DNA of 64,000 nt from Flexistipes sp. (GTDB taxonomy: Bacteria > Chrysiogenota > Deferribacteres > Deferribacterales > Flexistipitaceae). Every line of letters begins with the position of its first letter. Position 1 is the stretch's first letter. Both the position numbers and the translations under genes were made by a program. The notes below the pieces were generated by a model. That model was not told the origin of the DNA. It saw only the letters and a program-made list of their open reading frames with translations, and searched no databases. Positions 53,271-63,724 of this stretch are shown one piece after another. Location of the stretch: assembly GCF_036172515.1 (NCBI RefSeq), contig NZ_JAXKVW010000001.1, positions 124,001 to 188,000 of the forward strand. Direction: 5' to 3'.

Positions 53271-54309
53271 CGGGCTGTTCCTCCTGTTTTCGTCCGGCTT
53301 TTTCAGACGGGTTTTCCGTTACAGGGATATTGTGATTCTTTTTAATCTGATTCTCTATTTCCTCTGCTATCTCACTGTTTTCCATTAAATAGGCTCTGGT
53401 ATTTTCCTTGCCCTGTCCAAGCCTGGTATTGCCGTAACTGAACCAGGCACCGGCTTTGGAAATAATATTTTCCTTTACTCCCATATCAATCAAAATGCCT
53501 TCTCTTGAAATCCCTTTACCGAACATAATGTCAAACTCCGCCTGTCTGAAAGGAGGAGCGACTTTATTTTTCACAACCTTAGCCAGCACATGATTGCCTA
53601 CTGTTTCATCCTTTTCTTTAAGAGACGCTGTCCTTTTCACCTCAACACGAACCGTTGAATAAAATTTCAAAGCATTTCCACCTGTTGTGGTTTCCGGATT
53701 ACCGAACATAACCCCAATTTTTTGCCTTGTCTGGTTAATAAAAACCAAAGTCGTTCGGGACTTGTTGACAATACTCGTTAATTTTCTCAAAGCCTGGCTC
53801 ATCAGTCTTGCCTGAAGGCCCATGTGCGCATCGCCCATTTCCCCTTCAATCTCCGCACGTGGAGTCAACGCCGCCACCGAATCAATAACAACGACATCAA
53901 CAGCTCCGCTTCTCACAAGTGTTTCAGCAATTTCCAAAGCCGCCTCGCCGCTGTCTGGCTGGCTGACAAGCAGATTATCCGTGTCCACACCTATAGAATC
54001 AGCATAAACCGGGTCCATCGCATGTTCCGCATCTACAAAAGCCGCCACACCGCCTTTTTTCTGCGCTTCTGCAATTACATGCAGAGCAACAGTAGTTTTA
54101 CCGCTGGACTCTGCACCGTATATTTCCACTATCCTGCCCCGGGGGACACCACCCACGCCCAGTGCTATATCCAATGAAAGGGAGCCTGTGGGAATAACGG
54201 GGAGCTTTTCAGCAGCTTTATCTCCAAGCCGCATAACAGCCCCTTTGCCAAAATCCCTCTCTATTTTACCCAAAGCCAAATCAATTGCCTTTTGCTTGTC
54301 CTTATCCAT
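53263..54309 (-). CDS. recA: Recombinase RecA
   Basis: This 348-residue recombinase has Walker [10 protein letters not shown] (about 65-73), Walker [11 protein letters not shown], the L1/L2 DNA-binding loops ([22 protein letters not shown] start of L1; [21 protein letters not shown] for L2) and an acidic C-tail. It drives homologous recombination and the SOS response. No SOS-box-like palindrome is seen in the 10 bases upstream, since it follows thpR closely. Any SOS promoter must lie inside an upstream gene or at the head of the run. Confidence 0.97.
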   Translation of the reverse strand: MDKDKQKAIDLALGKIERDFGKGAVMRLGDKAAEKLPVIPTGSLSLDIALGVGGVPRGRIVEIYGAESSGKTTVALHVIAEAQKKGGVAAFVDAEHAMDPVYADSIGVDTDNLLVSQPDSGEAALEIAETLVRSGAVDVVVIDSVAALTPRAEIEGEMGDAHMGLQARLMSQALRKLTSIVNKSRTTLVFINQTRQKIGVMFGNPETTTGGNALKFYSTVRVEVKRTASLKEKDETVGNHVLAKVVKNKVAPPFRQAEFDIMFGKGISREGILIDMGVKENIISKAGAWFSYGNTRLGQGKENTRAYLMENSEIAEEIENQIKKNHNIPVTENPSEKAGRKQEEQPDD

Positions 54310-54319
54310 TAACTACCTC

Positions 54320-54868
54320 CTAATACTTAGCTTTTTTATTATATAAAGTTTCATATACCGGACCTTTCGAAGTTAAACTGCTTTTAATTAAATGAATGGC
54401 ATCTAACTTCACTCGCTCCTTTTGAAAAAATTTATTAACTTTATTTATTTTATCAAGAAATGCATCTTTATCATATAACTTTTTCACCCTTAACAGAGTT
54501 AGATGAATCCTGAATGGTTTTTCGTCAAAACTAATTCCTAACTTATCAAATTCATTTTTCATATCCCGGTAAATTGTACACAAATAATCCGAGTGACCCT
54601 TTAAAAAAACAACTTTAGGAAAATTGCGGCTCCCGAAGAAACCTGCTCCGTCAAAAAGTATCTCAAAAGGCGAAAGTGTCACATTATCCATCACCTTTTT
54701 TATATCTTCAACAACCGTTTCTCTCTGCTCTCCGAAAAAAAACAGCGTAATATGCATATTTCCCGCTTTCACCCGCCTGAAATGCATGATTTCTTCAAAT
54801 TCATCACTGAGTCCACTGACTCTGCGGGAAAATGCCGTCGGTATCTTCACTGCAACAAAACATCTCAT
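54320..54868 (-). CDS. thpR: RNA 2',3'-cyclic phosphodiesterase (2H family)
   Basis: This 182-residue 2H phosphoesterase has two catalytic HxTx motifs, HITL (39-42) and HLTL (122-125), placed as in ThpR/LigT. It opens 2',3'-cyclic phosphates at RNA ends. The ATG at 54868 overlaps the cinA stop. The cinA-thpR-recA order is known in several bacteria. Confidence 0.92.
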   Translation of the reverse strand: MRCFVAVKIPTAFSRRVSGLSDEFEEIMHFRRVKAGNMHITLFFFGEQRETVVEDIKKVMDNVTLSPFEILFDGAGFFGSRNFPKVVFLKGHSDYLCTIYRDMKNEFDKLGISFDEKPFRIHLTLLRVKKLYDKDAFLDKINKVNKFFQKERVKLDAIHLIKSSLTSKGPVYETLYNKKAKY

Positions 54869-56091
54869 CAAATTGCCAGCACCTCCTGCTCAGCAATTAT
54901 TATCGCCCGTTTGGCACTTCTTTCTCTTACTGTTTCCCTGTCACCGGTAAAAACGAAATGCTCTACTTTTACCTTATCTTTAATACTGACTGCTATATAT
55001 ACAGTTCCAACAGGTTTTTCCGGACTGCCTCCGGACGGCCCGGCAATACCAGTTACCCCTATTCCAACATCTGCACCGGATATATTTCTTATATTTTCAG
55101 CCATAGCTTCAGCGGTTTCACTGCTGACAGCTCCATGGTTTTCCAAAACAGATTTTTTAATGCCAAGGAGCTTTTCCTTAATATTATTGCTGTAAGAAAC
55201 AATTGAACCCAAAAACACATCTGAGCTTCCGGGAATATCCGTCATTTTTTTTGCAATAAGCCCGCCTGTGCAGCTTTCCGCTGTAGCCAAAGTCAACCCC
55301 CTTTCTTTTAGAGCGCTGAACAGCCTTGTTTCCACGCCGCTTCTGCCGTAACCTACAAAATTTCTATCAAGCTTTTTCCTCAGCAGATTTGAGAATTGCT
55401 GCAATGAATCGTTCTTCCAGCTTCTGAGACGAACGATTATATCACCTTTTGAAACGTTAATAATGCATTTAACATCAGAAGGAATACCTATTTCATTCAT
55501 AACGTCATCAACATCAGATTCCGGTATGCCGCTAAAAACCATTTCACTGGAAAAGTACTCGTTCAGTTTGAACATTTCCTTGAGAAAAGGAAAAATATGC
55601 ATCCTGAAAATAACTTCCATCTCATAAGGAATCCCCGGCATGGCAAAAAGATAAGCTCTGTGTTTTTTTATTGAAAAACCATATGCGGTGCCCACAGGGT
55701 TATTGTAAATTTCACACCCCTCCGGCAGCATTGCCTGCCGCTTGTGAGATTCCTTTATGGCGACGTTTCTTGAGGTAAGTTTTTTTCTTATATGGGCAAA
55801 TACCTCTTCATTAAAAACGGTCTTTACCCCTGTCACATGAGCAGCTGCCTCAGCAGTCAAGTCATCAAAAGTTGGCCCCAAGCCGCCTGTTGTAAGTACA
55901 AAATCCGAAGTTTTCATATAATAGTCAAAAGCCTTTACGATTTCATTAAAATCATCCGGAACAGCCTGAACTGATGTGACAGTGACTCCGAGCCTGGAAA
56001 TATTCGATGCAAGAAAAGATGAGTTGGAGTCAACGATACTGCCCTCTAATATTTCATTACCTATTGCAAGAATGGCAGCCTTAACTTTCAT
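54868..56091 (-). CDS. cinA: CinA: ADP-ribose pyrophosphatase/nicotinamide-nucleotide amidase
   Basis: This 407-residue two-domain protein has an N-terminal MoCF-like COG1058 domain (about 4-170; AILAIGNEILEGSIVDSNSSFLA and TTGGLGPTFDDLT) and a C-terminal PncC amidase domain (about 250-405; TAESCTGGLIAKKMTDIPGSSDVF and GIAGPSGGSPEKPVGTVYIA). It recycles NMN and hydrolyses ADP-ribose in pyridine-nucleotide salvage. Its upstream end overlaps pgpA by 4 bases. Confidence 0.95.
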   Translation of the reverse strand: MKVKAAILAIGNEILEGSIVDSNSSFLASNISRLGVTVTSVQAVPDDFNEIVKAFDYYMKTSDFVLTTGGLGPTFDDLTAEAAAHVTGVKTVFNEEVFAHIRKKLTSRNVAIKESHKRQAMLPEGCEIYNNPVGTAYGFSIKKHRAYLFAMPGIPYEMEVIFRMHIFPFLKEMFKLNEYFSSEMVFSGIPESDVDDVMNEIGIPSDVKCIINVSKGDIIVRLRSWKNDSLQQFSNLLRKKLDRNFVGYGRSGVETRLFSALKERGLTLATAESCTGGLIAKKMTDIPGSSDVFLGSIVSYSNNIKEKLLGIKKSVLENHGAVSSETAEAMAENIRNISGADVGIGVTGIAGPSGGSPEKPVGTVYIAVSIKDKVKVEHFVFTGDRETVRERSAKRAIIIAEQEVLAI

Positions 56092-56531
56092 ATAAACACC
56101 TTGATTATATGAAAAATTCCGAGAGAGTAGATACCGGCAATAAGGTCATCAAGCATCACCCCGGTGCCCCCTTCTATCGACTCCAGCTGTTTTATAGGAT
56201 AAGGTTTGGATATATCGAAAATTCTGAAAAGAAAAAATGTTATCAACAAATTTATCATATTAAAAGAAACAAACATGAGTACAAAATAATAACCGACAAT
56301 TTCATCAATGACAATCTGTGAAGCATCTCTCTCATTGTGATATTTTTCATAATATTCGGAAACAATTATTCCTATAACAAACAGAGCAACAAAAACAAAA
56401 AATTTGCCTAAGATACTTACGTAAAAAGTCAGTGCAATTAAAACAATAGCCAATAGTGAGCCCAGCGTTCCCGGGGGTCTCAGATGTCCCACATAAAAAC
56501 CGGTGGCAAGAAGGTGGCAGAATCTATGCAT
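56088..56531 (-). CDS. pgpA: Phosphatidylglycerophosphatase A
   Basis: This 147-residue membrane phosphatase completes phosphatidylglycerol synthesis. Motifs LRPPGTLGSL (about 17-26), the acidic EYYEKYHNERDASQIVIDEIVGYY (about 59-82) and IFDISKPYPIKQLESIEGGTGVMLDDLIAG (about 105-134) are those of PgpA. Three to four membrane helices are evident. It is embedded between hisA and cinA with overlaps on both sides. Confidence 0.92.
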   Translation of the reverse strand: MHRFCHLLATGFYVGHLRPPGTLGSLLAIVLIALTFYVSILGKFFVFVALFVIGIIVSEYYEKYHNERDASQIVIDEIVGYYFVLMFVSFNMINLLITFFLFRIFDISKPYPIKQLESIEGGTGVMLDDLIAGIYSLGIFHIIKVFI

Positions 56532-57249
56532 TAAATATCTCCTCCTTCAGCAGCTCCTTAATATCGATCAGCCCTTCATAAAATGCTTTACCCACAATGC
56601 ATCCTTTTATATTATCTATTTTCTGAAGCGCATAAACATCATCTTTGCTTTTCAAACCTCCCGAGGCAATAACACCGAAAGGAATTTTGGCAGCCAGCTC
56701 CCCCGTTTTTTCTATATTAATACCCTGGAGCATACCGTCCCTTAAAATATCTGTGTATATAACACTTTCAAAAGGGGTGTTTTTATACTCTGATATCAAA
56801 TCCTCAACTGTCAGACTGCTGTCTTCATACCAGCCTTCAGCAGAAAGGATACCGTTTCTTGCATCCATACCAAGTATTATTCTGCCCGGATATGCGGAAG
56901 CAATTTTTTTGGTCAACGGAATATCTTTGACAGCTGTAGTTCCAAGTATAACATATTTAACTCCCAGGGCAAAATAAGCTTCCACTCTTTCAAATGTCCG
57001 GATACCGCCGCCCACCTCTACTTCCATATCCGTATGACGTACGATCCGCTCTATCACATCAAAGTTGACGCTTTCCCCTTTTTTTGCACCGTCCAGATCA
57101 ACGATATGAAGTCTTTTCACACCCATTTTTTGGAATTCGGCTGCTGCAGACACAGGATCATCGGAGTATATCTTAAAATCTTTCATATCGCCTTTCTTCA
57201 GCCTTACGACTTTAGCACCAAGCAGATCAATTGCCGGAATAATCAACAT
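56524..57249 (-). CDS. hisA: Phosphoribosylformimino-5-aminoimidazole carboxamide ribotide isomerase
   Basis: This 241-residue TIM-barrel isomerase carries out step 4 of histidine synthesis. The N-terminal catalytic Asp is in IPAIDLLGAKVVRL, the half-barrel repeat motifs VEVGGGIR and VIASGGLKS bind phosphate, and the second acid is in LGMDARNG. The ATG at 57249 overlaps the hisH stop and uses GGGGGTGG as ribosome site. HisF, its near relative, is not encoded nearby. Confidence 0.94.
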   Translation of the reverse strand: MLIIPAIDLLGAKVVRLKKGDMKDFKIYSDDPVSAAAEFQKMGVKRLHIVDLDGAKKGESVNFDVIERIVRHTDMEVEVGGGIRTFERVEAYFALGVKYVILGTTAVKDIPLTKKIASAYPGRIILGMDARNGILSAEGWYEDSSLTVEDLISEYKNTPFESVIYTDILRDGMLQGINIEKTGELAAKIPFGVIASGGLKSKDDVYALQKIDNIKGCIVGKAFYEGLIDIKELLKEEIFNA

Positions 57250-57857
57250 TTCCACCCCCCGAAATTTTTCAGTATTTTTAATCCTGCCTGCTGGCTTTTT
57301 TCCGGATGAAACTGTGTGGCCGCCACATTTTCGCGGACAACAAGGGCACTAAACTCCACTCCTGCATATTCAGCAGTAGCCACAGAAAAATCGCAAACGG
57401 GCGCATAATAAGAATGTACAAAATACATATACTCCCCGTCTCTGATACCTTCAATCAGCGGATGCCGTTTTTTCAGAATCAGACTGTTCCATCCCATATG
57501 AGGTATTTTATATTCACCTTCTTTCTTTATTTCAAATTTTTTGACAGCTCCGGGGAATATACCCATCCCGTTATATTCGCCGTACTCATAGCTTTTTTCA
57601 AAAAGCAGCTGCATTCCCACGCATATTCCCAAAAAAGGTTTACCACTTTTTATGAAATCCACAGTTACCTCATAAAGACCGTTACCTTTAAGATTTTCCA
57701 GACATTTTCCGAAAGCCCCCACCCCCGGCAGAACAAGACGATCATAAGAATCGATATCTCCGGGTTTATCTGTAATTTCAGCTTTTATATCCATTTTCAG
57801 GAAAGCATTGGCAACACTTCTTAAGTTTCCCATTCCGTAATCGACAATACCAATCAT
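57243..57857 (-). CDS. hisH: Imidazole glycerol phosphate synthase subunit HisH
   Basis: This 204-residue class I glutamine amidotransferase supplies ammonia to HisF. The triad is visible: C79 in LGICVGMQLLF, and H184 and E186 in FHPEKS. I chose the ATG at 57857 (MIGIVDYGMGN), the usual family start. The frame runs further upstream but only into the end of hisB. It lies 4 bases after hisB. Confidence 0.95.
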   Translation of the reverse strand: MIGIVDYGMGNLRSVANAFLKMDIKAEITDKPGDIDSYDRLVLPGVGAFGKCLENLKGNGLYEVTVDFIKSGKPFLGICVGMQLLFEKSYEYGEYNGMGIFPGAVKKFEIKKEGEYKIPHMGWNSLILKKRHPLIEGIRDGEYMYFVHSYYAPVCDFSVATAEYAGVEFSALVVRENVAATQFHPEKSQQAGLKILKNFGGWKC

Positions 57858-57861
57858 TTTA

Positions 57862-58446
57862 TCAGACAACTCCTTTTGTTGACGGAATACCGCCTCCGCT
57901 TTGACGCACTGCTGTTCGCAAAGACCTTGCAAGGGATTTGAAAACCGCCTCAGCAATATGGTGTGTATTTGAACCGTATCTTAAAATTACATGAAGATTA
58001 AACAGGCCGTTTGAAGTAAATGCCCTTAAAAATTCTTCAATGAGCTCTGTAGCAAAACCTCCAACCTCATCCTGGCAAAACTGAACATCAAAATTCAGAA
58101 AGCTTCTTCCACTCAAATCAATAGCCGTCTCCACAAGTGTTTCATCCATAGGCAGCATAAAAAAACCATACCTCTCGATTCCCTTTTTCTCACCCAAAAC
58201 CTCTTTCAATGTGCCACCCAAGACAATACCTGTATCTTCCACTAAATGATGCAAATCAACATGTATATCTCCCTCTGCAGCCAATTTTAAATCAAAGCCG
58301 CTGTGCTTTGTAAAAAGCTCAAGCATGTGGTCAAAAAAACCTGAGCCGGTTTTGATCTCAGAAATGCCGTTTCCGTCCAGATTCAGTTTAATATAAATGT
58401 TTGTTTCAGCAGTCTTTCTTTCTTTTGCCGCTATTCTGTCGGACAT
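57862..58446 (-). CDS. hisB: Imidazoleglycerol-phosphate dehydratase
   Basis: This 194-residue manganese enzyme does step 6 of histidine synthesis. The metal-binding motifs DLHHLVEDTGI (about 66-76) and THHIAEAVFKSLARSLR (about 161-177) are present; these two signatures recur because the fold is a duplication. It is the monofunctional form, without the phosphatase domain. It heads the 11-gene minus-strand run and diverges from the globin-like/PsiE gene over 115 bases. Confidence 0.95.
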   Translation of the reverse strand: MSDRIAAKERKTAETNIYIKLNLDGNGISEIKTGSGFFDHMLELFTKHSGFDLKLAAEGDIHVDLHHLVEDTGIVLGGTLKEVLGEKKGIERYGFFMLPMDETLVETAIDLSGRSFLNFDVQFCQDEVGGFATELIEEFLRAFTSNGLFNLHVILRYGSNTHHIAEAVFKSLARSLRTAVRQSGGGIPSTKGVV

Positions 58447-58561
58447 TTTGACTCCTTTATCAAGAAAATAATTACACTTTATTTTTATGAGATTTTACCT
58501 TAATATCCTATAAAAATAAATAAAAATTTACTTAACACTGTTTGCCCAAAAGGAATCTATC

Positions 58562-59473
58562 ATGAAATATTACAGAAATATTGTCCGCAATTATGATGTT
58601 AAAGAATCTGACTTAAAAGAACTGGGCTCAATCTGGGAACAGATGTCAAAATACAGTGACGAGTTTGCAGCGGATATGAGTGCTTTTGTGGTAAAAAATT
58701 TCAAACTGCCGGAAACATACAGTACTGAAATCACAGATGAATACAAAGCAATGCTCGGGAAACTGTACGAAAGGGTTTTGAGCGGCAGGTTTAATAATGA
58801 CTATGTGAGTTTTCTTATAAAATTTTCCGAATTCAATTTGGCTTATTCCATTAACCAGGAAATGGTGAACAGTTTAATCAGTTATGCCCGAAGCTGGATA
58901 CACGAAAAAATATTTCAGAATATCCCTGATGATTTTCAGAGAAAGGGTATTCTGATGATGTTCCATAAAATAATGGATATAACAGGCGATATTATAATTT
59001 CAACATACTATGAGGACATAATAAAGAAATACAGTAAAGTTTTCAGTTTAAAAAACTTTATTGTGGATATAAGTGAACGTTTTTCACTTTTTATGCACTT
59101 TATACTTGTAGCTATTTTAATATTTCTTACAATCGCCGCAACAATATTTTTTGGATATGACAGTTTGGGACTGCTTTCGAAAAATACTGAGCACGTTTTG
59201 ATAACATCACTGGGCTCGCTGCTTATAATATGGGTACTTGTGGAATTGCTGCATACGGAGATACAGATAATAAAAGGGGGAAAATTCAAAATCAGTATTT
59301 TTGTTGGAGTTGCCCTCATTGCATTTGTCAGAGATCTGCTTATACTTACCCTAAAACAGGAAACTGACAGCATTACTACTTATTTTGTGCTTGCATCTAT
59401 TATGGTTTTGGGTTTAATTTACTGGCTTATTGCAAGACAGGAGCAACAGGGAACAAGAAGGAGCATTAAATGA
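58562..59473 (+). CDS. Fusion of a sensor-globin-like domain and a PsiE-like membrane domain
   Basis: A 303-residue protein with two parts. Residues 5-165 are helical and resemble globin-coupled-sensor/protoglobin domains (the pattern [34 protein letters not shown], about 69-102). At the place of the heme-binding proximal His there is N92, so heme binding is doubtful. Residues 175-290 form four membrane helices with the PsiE-type block [12 protein letters not shown]...[14 protein letters not shown] (about 229-261). Its stop overlaps the secA ATG (ATGA), so they are translationally coupled. A membrane signalling role is inferred; no output domain is present. Confidence 0.65.
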   Translation: MKYYRNIVRNYDVKESDLKELGSIWEQMSKYSDEFAADMSAFVVKNFKLPETYSTEITDEYKAMLGKLYERVLSGRFNNDYVSFLIKFSEFNLAYSINQEMVNSLISYARSWIHEKIFQNIPDDFQRKGILMMFHKIMDITGDIIISTYYEDIIKKYSKVFSLKNFIVDISERFSLFMHFILVAILIFLTIAATIFFGYDSLGLLSKNTEHVLITSLGSLLIIWVLVELLHTEIQIIKGGKFKISIFVGVALIAFVRDLLILTLKQETDSITTYFVLASIMVLGLIYWLIARQEQQGTRRSIK

Positions 59474-62052
59474 TAAAACAGGTGGCAAAAAAAATATTCG
59501 GAACACACAACGACCGGTTCTTGAAAAAATGCCGGCCGATAGTTGAACGGATAAACAGCTTTGAAGATAAGATGGCCGGACTTTCCAATGAAGAGCTTGC
59601 ACAAAAGACGGAAAAATTCCGGAATGAACTTTCATCAGGCAGAACGCTTGATGATATAATGGAAGAAGCTTTTGCTGTTGTAAGGGAAGTCAGTAAAAGA
59701 ACGACCGGGCTGAGACATTTTGACGTCCAGCTTATCGGTGGTTATGTAATGCACAAAGGCAAGATTGCCGAGATGAAAACAGGTGAGGGGAAAACACTTG
59801 TTGCAACCCTTTCTCTCTACCTGAACGGCATAGAAAGTAAGGGAGCACACCTTGTCACTGTAAACGACTATCTCGCCAGAAGGGACGCAGCGTGGATGGG
59901 TCCGATATATCTCTTTCTGGGACTGACAGTGGGGGTTATACAGCCTGATAAATCATTTTACGTGGATTGGGATGATATAGAAAACTTCACCACTAAATTA
60001 GTCCCATGTGAAAGGAAACAGGCTTACGATTGTGATATAACATACGGGACAAACAACGAATTCGGTTTTGATTATCTCCGTGATAATATGAAATATGATT
60101 TTTCAGATTACGTTCAGCGGGAACTTAACTATGCCATCGTTGACGAAGTGGACAGTATTCTTATAGACGAAGCCAGAACTCCTCTTATCATAAGCGGCCC
60201 CACAGAGGAAAGTACCGACAAGTATTATACAATAAACGCTGTGGTGAAAAACCTGAAAAACGAGGAGCATTACACAATCCAGGAAAAGGAAAAAACCGCC
60301 TCTCTTACCGACAAAGGGATTTCATATGTTGAAAAAGCTCTTGGTGTTGAAAACCTTTATGATATAAGGAATATTGACACCCTTCATTTTGTAAACAACG
60401 CCCTGAAGGCCCATGCCGTTTTCAAGAAGGATGTGGATTACGTTGTCCAGAATGGTGAAGTCATCATTGTTGATGAGTTTACCGGAAGATTAATGCCGGG
60501 CAGAAGGTATTCAGACGGTCTTCATCAGGCGCTGGAAGCCAAAGAGGGCGTAAAGATAGAAAGTGAAAACCAAACACTGGCCTCAATAACATTTCAGAAT
60601 TATTTCAGAATGTACAATAAGCTTGCTGGTATGACAGGTACTGCCGAAACAGAAGCCGGGGAATTTATGCAGATATATTCCCTGGGTGTAATCGTTGTAC
60701 CTACTCACATGCCCATGATCAGAACAGACTATCCTGACCAAATATACAGAACACTGGATGAGAAATACAAAGCCATCAGCCGTGAAATTGATGAAATGCA
60801 TAAAAAGGGAAGACCTGTCCTCGTGGGTACCGTTTCCATCGAAAAATCAGAAATCCTGAGCAAGCTCTTATCCAAACTGGGTGTACCACATGAAGTGCTG
60901 AATGCCAAAAACCATGAGCGGGAAGCAACTATTGTGGCCAAAGCGGGGGATAGAGGGGCAGTTACAATTGCTACCAACATGGCCGGTAGAGGTACTGATA
61001 TAAAAATTAATGAAGAAGTTAAATCTCTCGGTGGACTGCACATTGTAGGATCTGAGCGTCATGAATCAAGAAGGGTTGACAATCAGCTGCGAGGCAGATC
61101 AGGAAGACAGGGGGATCCCGGATCATCCAGGTTTTTCCTCTCCTTAGAAGATGATTTGCTGAGAATATTCGGCTCAGAAAAGATCTCCTACATAATGAAC
61201 AAGCTCGGAATAGAAGAGGGCGAGTCAATAGAACATCCCATGATTACCAGAGCTATAGAAAACGCTCAGAAAAAAGTGGAAGCTATGCATTTTGAAATCA
61301 GAAAGCATCTGCTTGAATACGATGACGTAATGAACCAGCAAAGGCAAATCATCTACTCACTGAGAAGAGAGATTCTGGAAGGAAAAGACATTGAGTCCAT
61401 TTTACTTGAAAATATAGAAAATGTCGTTGACAGCCTTTTTGAAAGATATGTTAATTCCGAAATTATCGATCCGGAAGGCCTCTCCGGTGAAATAAAAAAA
61501 ATATTTGATCTGGATTTCTCTGTGGACGGCATAGATGATAAGAATGCCTCTGAATACAGGGAAAGCTTACTCGAGCAGGCCAAGGAAAAACTCGAACATA
61601 AAAAGAAAGAATTCGGAGAGCATTTCACCGGTTTTGCAAGATTTCTTATGATGAATGTCCTGGATACAAAATGGAAGGATCATCTGCTCAGCATGGATTA
61701 TTTGAGAGACAGCGTAGGCTTGAGGGGGTACGGCCAGAAAGACCCCTTAATCGAATACAAAAAGGAGTCCTACAACCTGTTTGTGGGGATGATGGAAAGT
61801 ATAGGATTTGAAACGGTTGAATATATGATGCGCGTCCAGGTCAAAATTGACGAAGATGTCCAGTTAAAAGAAAAAGAGAGAAAAACCACAGAAGAAAGGA
61901 GGGATATTTTCTCCGAAAATCGGGGAGAGGGCGGAGAGAAAAGACAGCCGGTCAAAAGATCACAGCCTAAGGTGGGAAGAAATGATCCATGTCCTTGCGG
62001 AAGCGGGAAAAAATACAAAAAATGCTGCGGAGCAAATGAAAAAGCGGGTTAA
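59470..62052 (+). CDS. secA: Protein translocase ATPase SecA
   Basis: This 860-residue motor pushes preproteins through SecYEG. It has Walker [12 protein letters not shown] (about 99-109), the DEAD-like [15 protein letters not shown], the GMTGTAETE and AGRGTDIKI motifs, and the C-terminal zinc-binding [13 protein letters not shown] (841-853) that contacts SecB and ribosomes. It is complete and is the only secA in view. It overlaps the globin-like/PsiE gene and probably shares its transcript. Confidence 0.97.
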   Translation: MIKQVAKKIFGTHNDRFLKKCRPIVERINSFEDKMAGLSNEELAQKTEKFRNELSSGRTLDDIMEEAFAVVREVSKRTTGLRHFDVQLIGGYVMHKGKIAEMKTGEGKTLVATLSLYLNGIESKGAHLVTVNDYLARRDAAWMGPIYLFLGLTVGVIQPDKSFYVDWDDIENFTTKLVPCERKQAYDCDITYGTNNEFGFDYLRDNMKYDFSDYVQRELNYAIVDEVDSILIDEARTPLIISGPTEESTDKYYTINAVVKNLKNEEHYTIQEKEKTASLTDKGISYVEKALGVENLYDIRNIDTLHFVNNALKAHAVFKKDVDYVVQNGEVIIVDEFTGRLMPGRRYSDGLHQALEAKEGVKIESENQTLASITFQNYFRMYNKLAGMTGTAETEAGEFMQIYSLGVIVVPTHMPMIRTDYPDQIYRTLDEKYKAISREIDEMHKKGRPVLVGTVSIEKSEILSKLLSKLGVPHEVLNAKNHEREATIVAKAGDRGAVTIATNMAGRGTDIKINEEVKSLGGLHIVGSERHESRRVDNQLRGRSGRQGDPGSSRFFLSLEDDLLRIFGSEKISYIMNKLGIEEGESIEHPMITRAIENAQKKVEAMHFEIRKHLLEYDDVMNQQRQIIYSLRREILEGKDIESILLENIENVVDSLFERYVNSEIIDPEGLSGEIKKIFDLDFSVDGIDDKNASEYRESLLEQAKEKLEHKKKEFGEHFTGFARFLMMNVLDTKWKDHLLSMDYLRDSVGLRGYGQKDPLIEYKKESYNLFVGMMESIGFETVEYMMRVQVKIDEDVQLKEKERKTTEERRDIFSENRGEGGEKRQPVKRSQPKVGRNDPCPCGSGKKYKKCCGANEKAG

Positions 62053-62070
62053 GCAATGCGCTTTTCAAAT
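62040..62070 (+). terminator. Weak stem-loop after secA
   Basis: AAAAGCG (62040-62046) pairs with CGCTTTT (62059-62065) around a 12-base loop, then CAAATTTTT. The stem is short, so the call is tentative. Confidence 0.35.
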
Positions 62071-62091
62071 TTTTAACTCCAATTTTAAGAA

Positions 62092-62640
62092 TTATTTCTT
62101 TTTTACAATCCCTCTGCCGAACCTCCTTAATGGCTTATGGTAGTAAGGTGTACTTACCTGCCTGACATCTTCAACGGTGTAAAATGCTTTAGGGTTATAT
62201 TTATGGACTACATCCAGAAACTTTTGCAGTTCTTTCCTTTTGACCACACTGAAAAGAAGTTTTACGGGGCCGTCCCTTCCCTGACCGTCAACATCGGTAA
62301 CAAGGTACCCGATTTTTCTTAAATCGTTTATAATGACATATGCATCTTTCCCGGTAATAACCCTGACAATAAGATTACCCATAGCAATCTTATTTTCTAT
62401 TGATATGCCTATAAAATTTCCCACCGAAAAACCTGCAGCATAAGCCAGATATGCATACATATTTGCTTCGTTACCCATTACCTTTGCCACAACCACAATC
62501 CAGATAAGAATCTCAAAAAAGCCCAGAAAGCTGGCAAAATATCTCATCCCTCTGGCAACAAAAATAATTCTCAAGGTACCTATAGTAACATCACAAATTC
62601 TGGCAACAAAAATAAGGAGACATGTAAAAAGTATGCTCAT
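62092..62640 (-). CDS. DUF5698/DUF2179 membrane protein (UPF0316 type)
   Basis: This 182-residue protein has three membrane helices with the conserved VARICDVTIGTLRIIFVARG start (about 12-31) and a C-terminal soluble DUF2179 domain (about 100-165; VRVITGKDAYVIINDLRKIGY...SVVKRKELQKFLDVVHKYNPKAFYTVEDVR). The function is unknown. The soluble domain is also found at the end of YitT proteins and looks like a small regulatory sensor. It lies 4 bases downstream of corA, so they are probably one operon. Confidence 0.85.
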   Translation of the reverse strand: MSILFTCLLIFVARICDVTIGTLRIIFVARGMRYFASFLGFFEILIWIVVVAKVMGNEANMYAYLAYAAGFSVGNFIGISIENKIAMGNLIVRVITGKDAYVIINDLRKIGYLVTDVDGQGRDGPVKLLFSVVKRKELQKFLDVVHKYNPKAFYTVEDVRQVSTPYYHKPLRRFGRGIVKKK

Positions 62641-62644
62641 ATAT

Positions 62645-63724
62645 CTATATCCAGTCTTTCTTTTTGAAAAACAGCAGCATCAGTCCGGCAATAATAATCA
62701 TAACAAGCCAAACCACCGGATAAGCCCAACGCACATCCAGCTCAGGCATATATTTAAAATTCATCCCGTAAACGCCCACTATAAATGTGAGCGGTATAAA
62801 GAGTGTTGATATGATTGTCAGCATTTTCATGATCTCATTCATTCTGTTGCTCAAATCGGTCATATGCAGATCAAGCAGACTGGCCGTCACATCTCTCAGT
62901 GACTCCACTGTTTCAACCAAGTGCATTATATGGTCATAAATATCTTTAATATAAAATTTTATTCCGTCTGAAATTAACCTTGAAGCACCGCTGTCAAGAT
63001 AGGCAATGATATCCCTTATCGGCCAGATAGCCCTTCTGACTGATGTAAGGAGGCGTCTTAAGTCATATACCGAACCGACAAAATCCTTTACATCTTTTTC
63101 ACGAAGTTTCTTTTCAAGATCATCCAGATTATCGGAAATCCCTTCAAGAACAATAAAATAACTGTCCACAATCAAATCAACTACAGCATTTACAAAATAA
63201 TCATGCCCCTTTCCTCTTATCCTGCCCTCGCTTCTTTTTACCCTGTCAAGAATCAGATCCAGGTAAGGTTCCCTGGCTTCGTTGAGAGTGATAACACAAT
63301 TATCCATTAAAATAATATTCATCTGATGTGCATTTATATCGTGGAGAGTTTTGCCTCCCTCAAAAACTTTAAGTGTAATGTACAAATAATTGCCCATATC
63401 CTCCACTTTAGCCCGCTGATACGGATTTAGAGCATCCTCAAGAACCAGTGAATTAATATCAAAAACTTCTCCTATTTGCCTGATTTTAGAAATATCCCTG
63501 AAACCGTGCAGTCTTATCCAGTTTACTTTCCCTTTTGGCAACTCTCTATTCAGCTCCTGTACATCGTCAACCTCATTTTCTGAAAAACTCTCAGTATCAA
63601 AGGAGTACATAATTATCGACGTCGGCTCTGCCTTATAATCACCCGTATATTCAAGAGTCCCCGGAGCTTTCCCGAATTTTTTGGAGGTTCTTTTCAGTGC
63701 GCTGTGTATATCAAAACCTTTCAC
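62645..63724 (-). CDS. corA: Magnesium/cobalt transport protein CorA
   Basis: This 359-residue pentameric divalent-metal channel has a large cytosolic domain (to about 295), then two C-terminal helices. The selectivity motif YGMNF lies at 319-323 between them and the basic tail KKKDWI follows. It should import Mg2+ and possibly Co2+ or Ni2+. Its ATG overlaps the nth stop, so nth, corA and the DUF5698 gene are likely cotranscribed. Confidence 0.94.
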   Translation of the reverse strand: MKGFDIHSALKRTSKKFGKAPGTLEYTGDYKAEPTSIIMYSFDTESFSENEVDDVQELNRELPKGKVNWIRLHGFRDISKIRQIGEVFDINSLVLEDALNPYQRAKVEDMGNYLYITLKVFEGGKTLHDINAHQMNIILMDNCVITLNEAREPYLDLILDRVKRSEGRIRGKGHDYFVNAVVDLIVDSYFIVLEGISDNLDDLEKKLREKDVKDFVGSVYDLRRLLTSVRRAIWPIRDIIAYLDSGASRLISDGIKFYIKDIYDHIMHLVETVESLRDVTASLLDLHMTDLSNRMNEIMKMLTIISTLFIPLTFIVGVYGMNFKYMPELDVRWAYPVVWLVMIIIAGLMLLFFKKKDWI

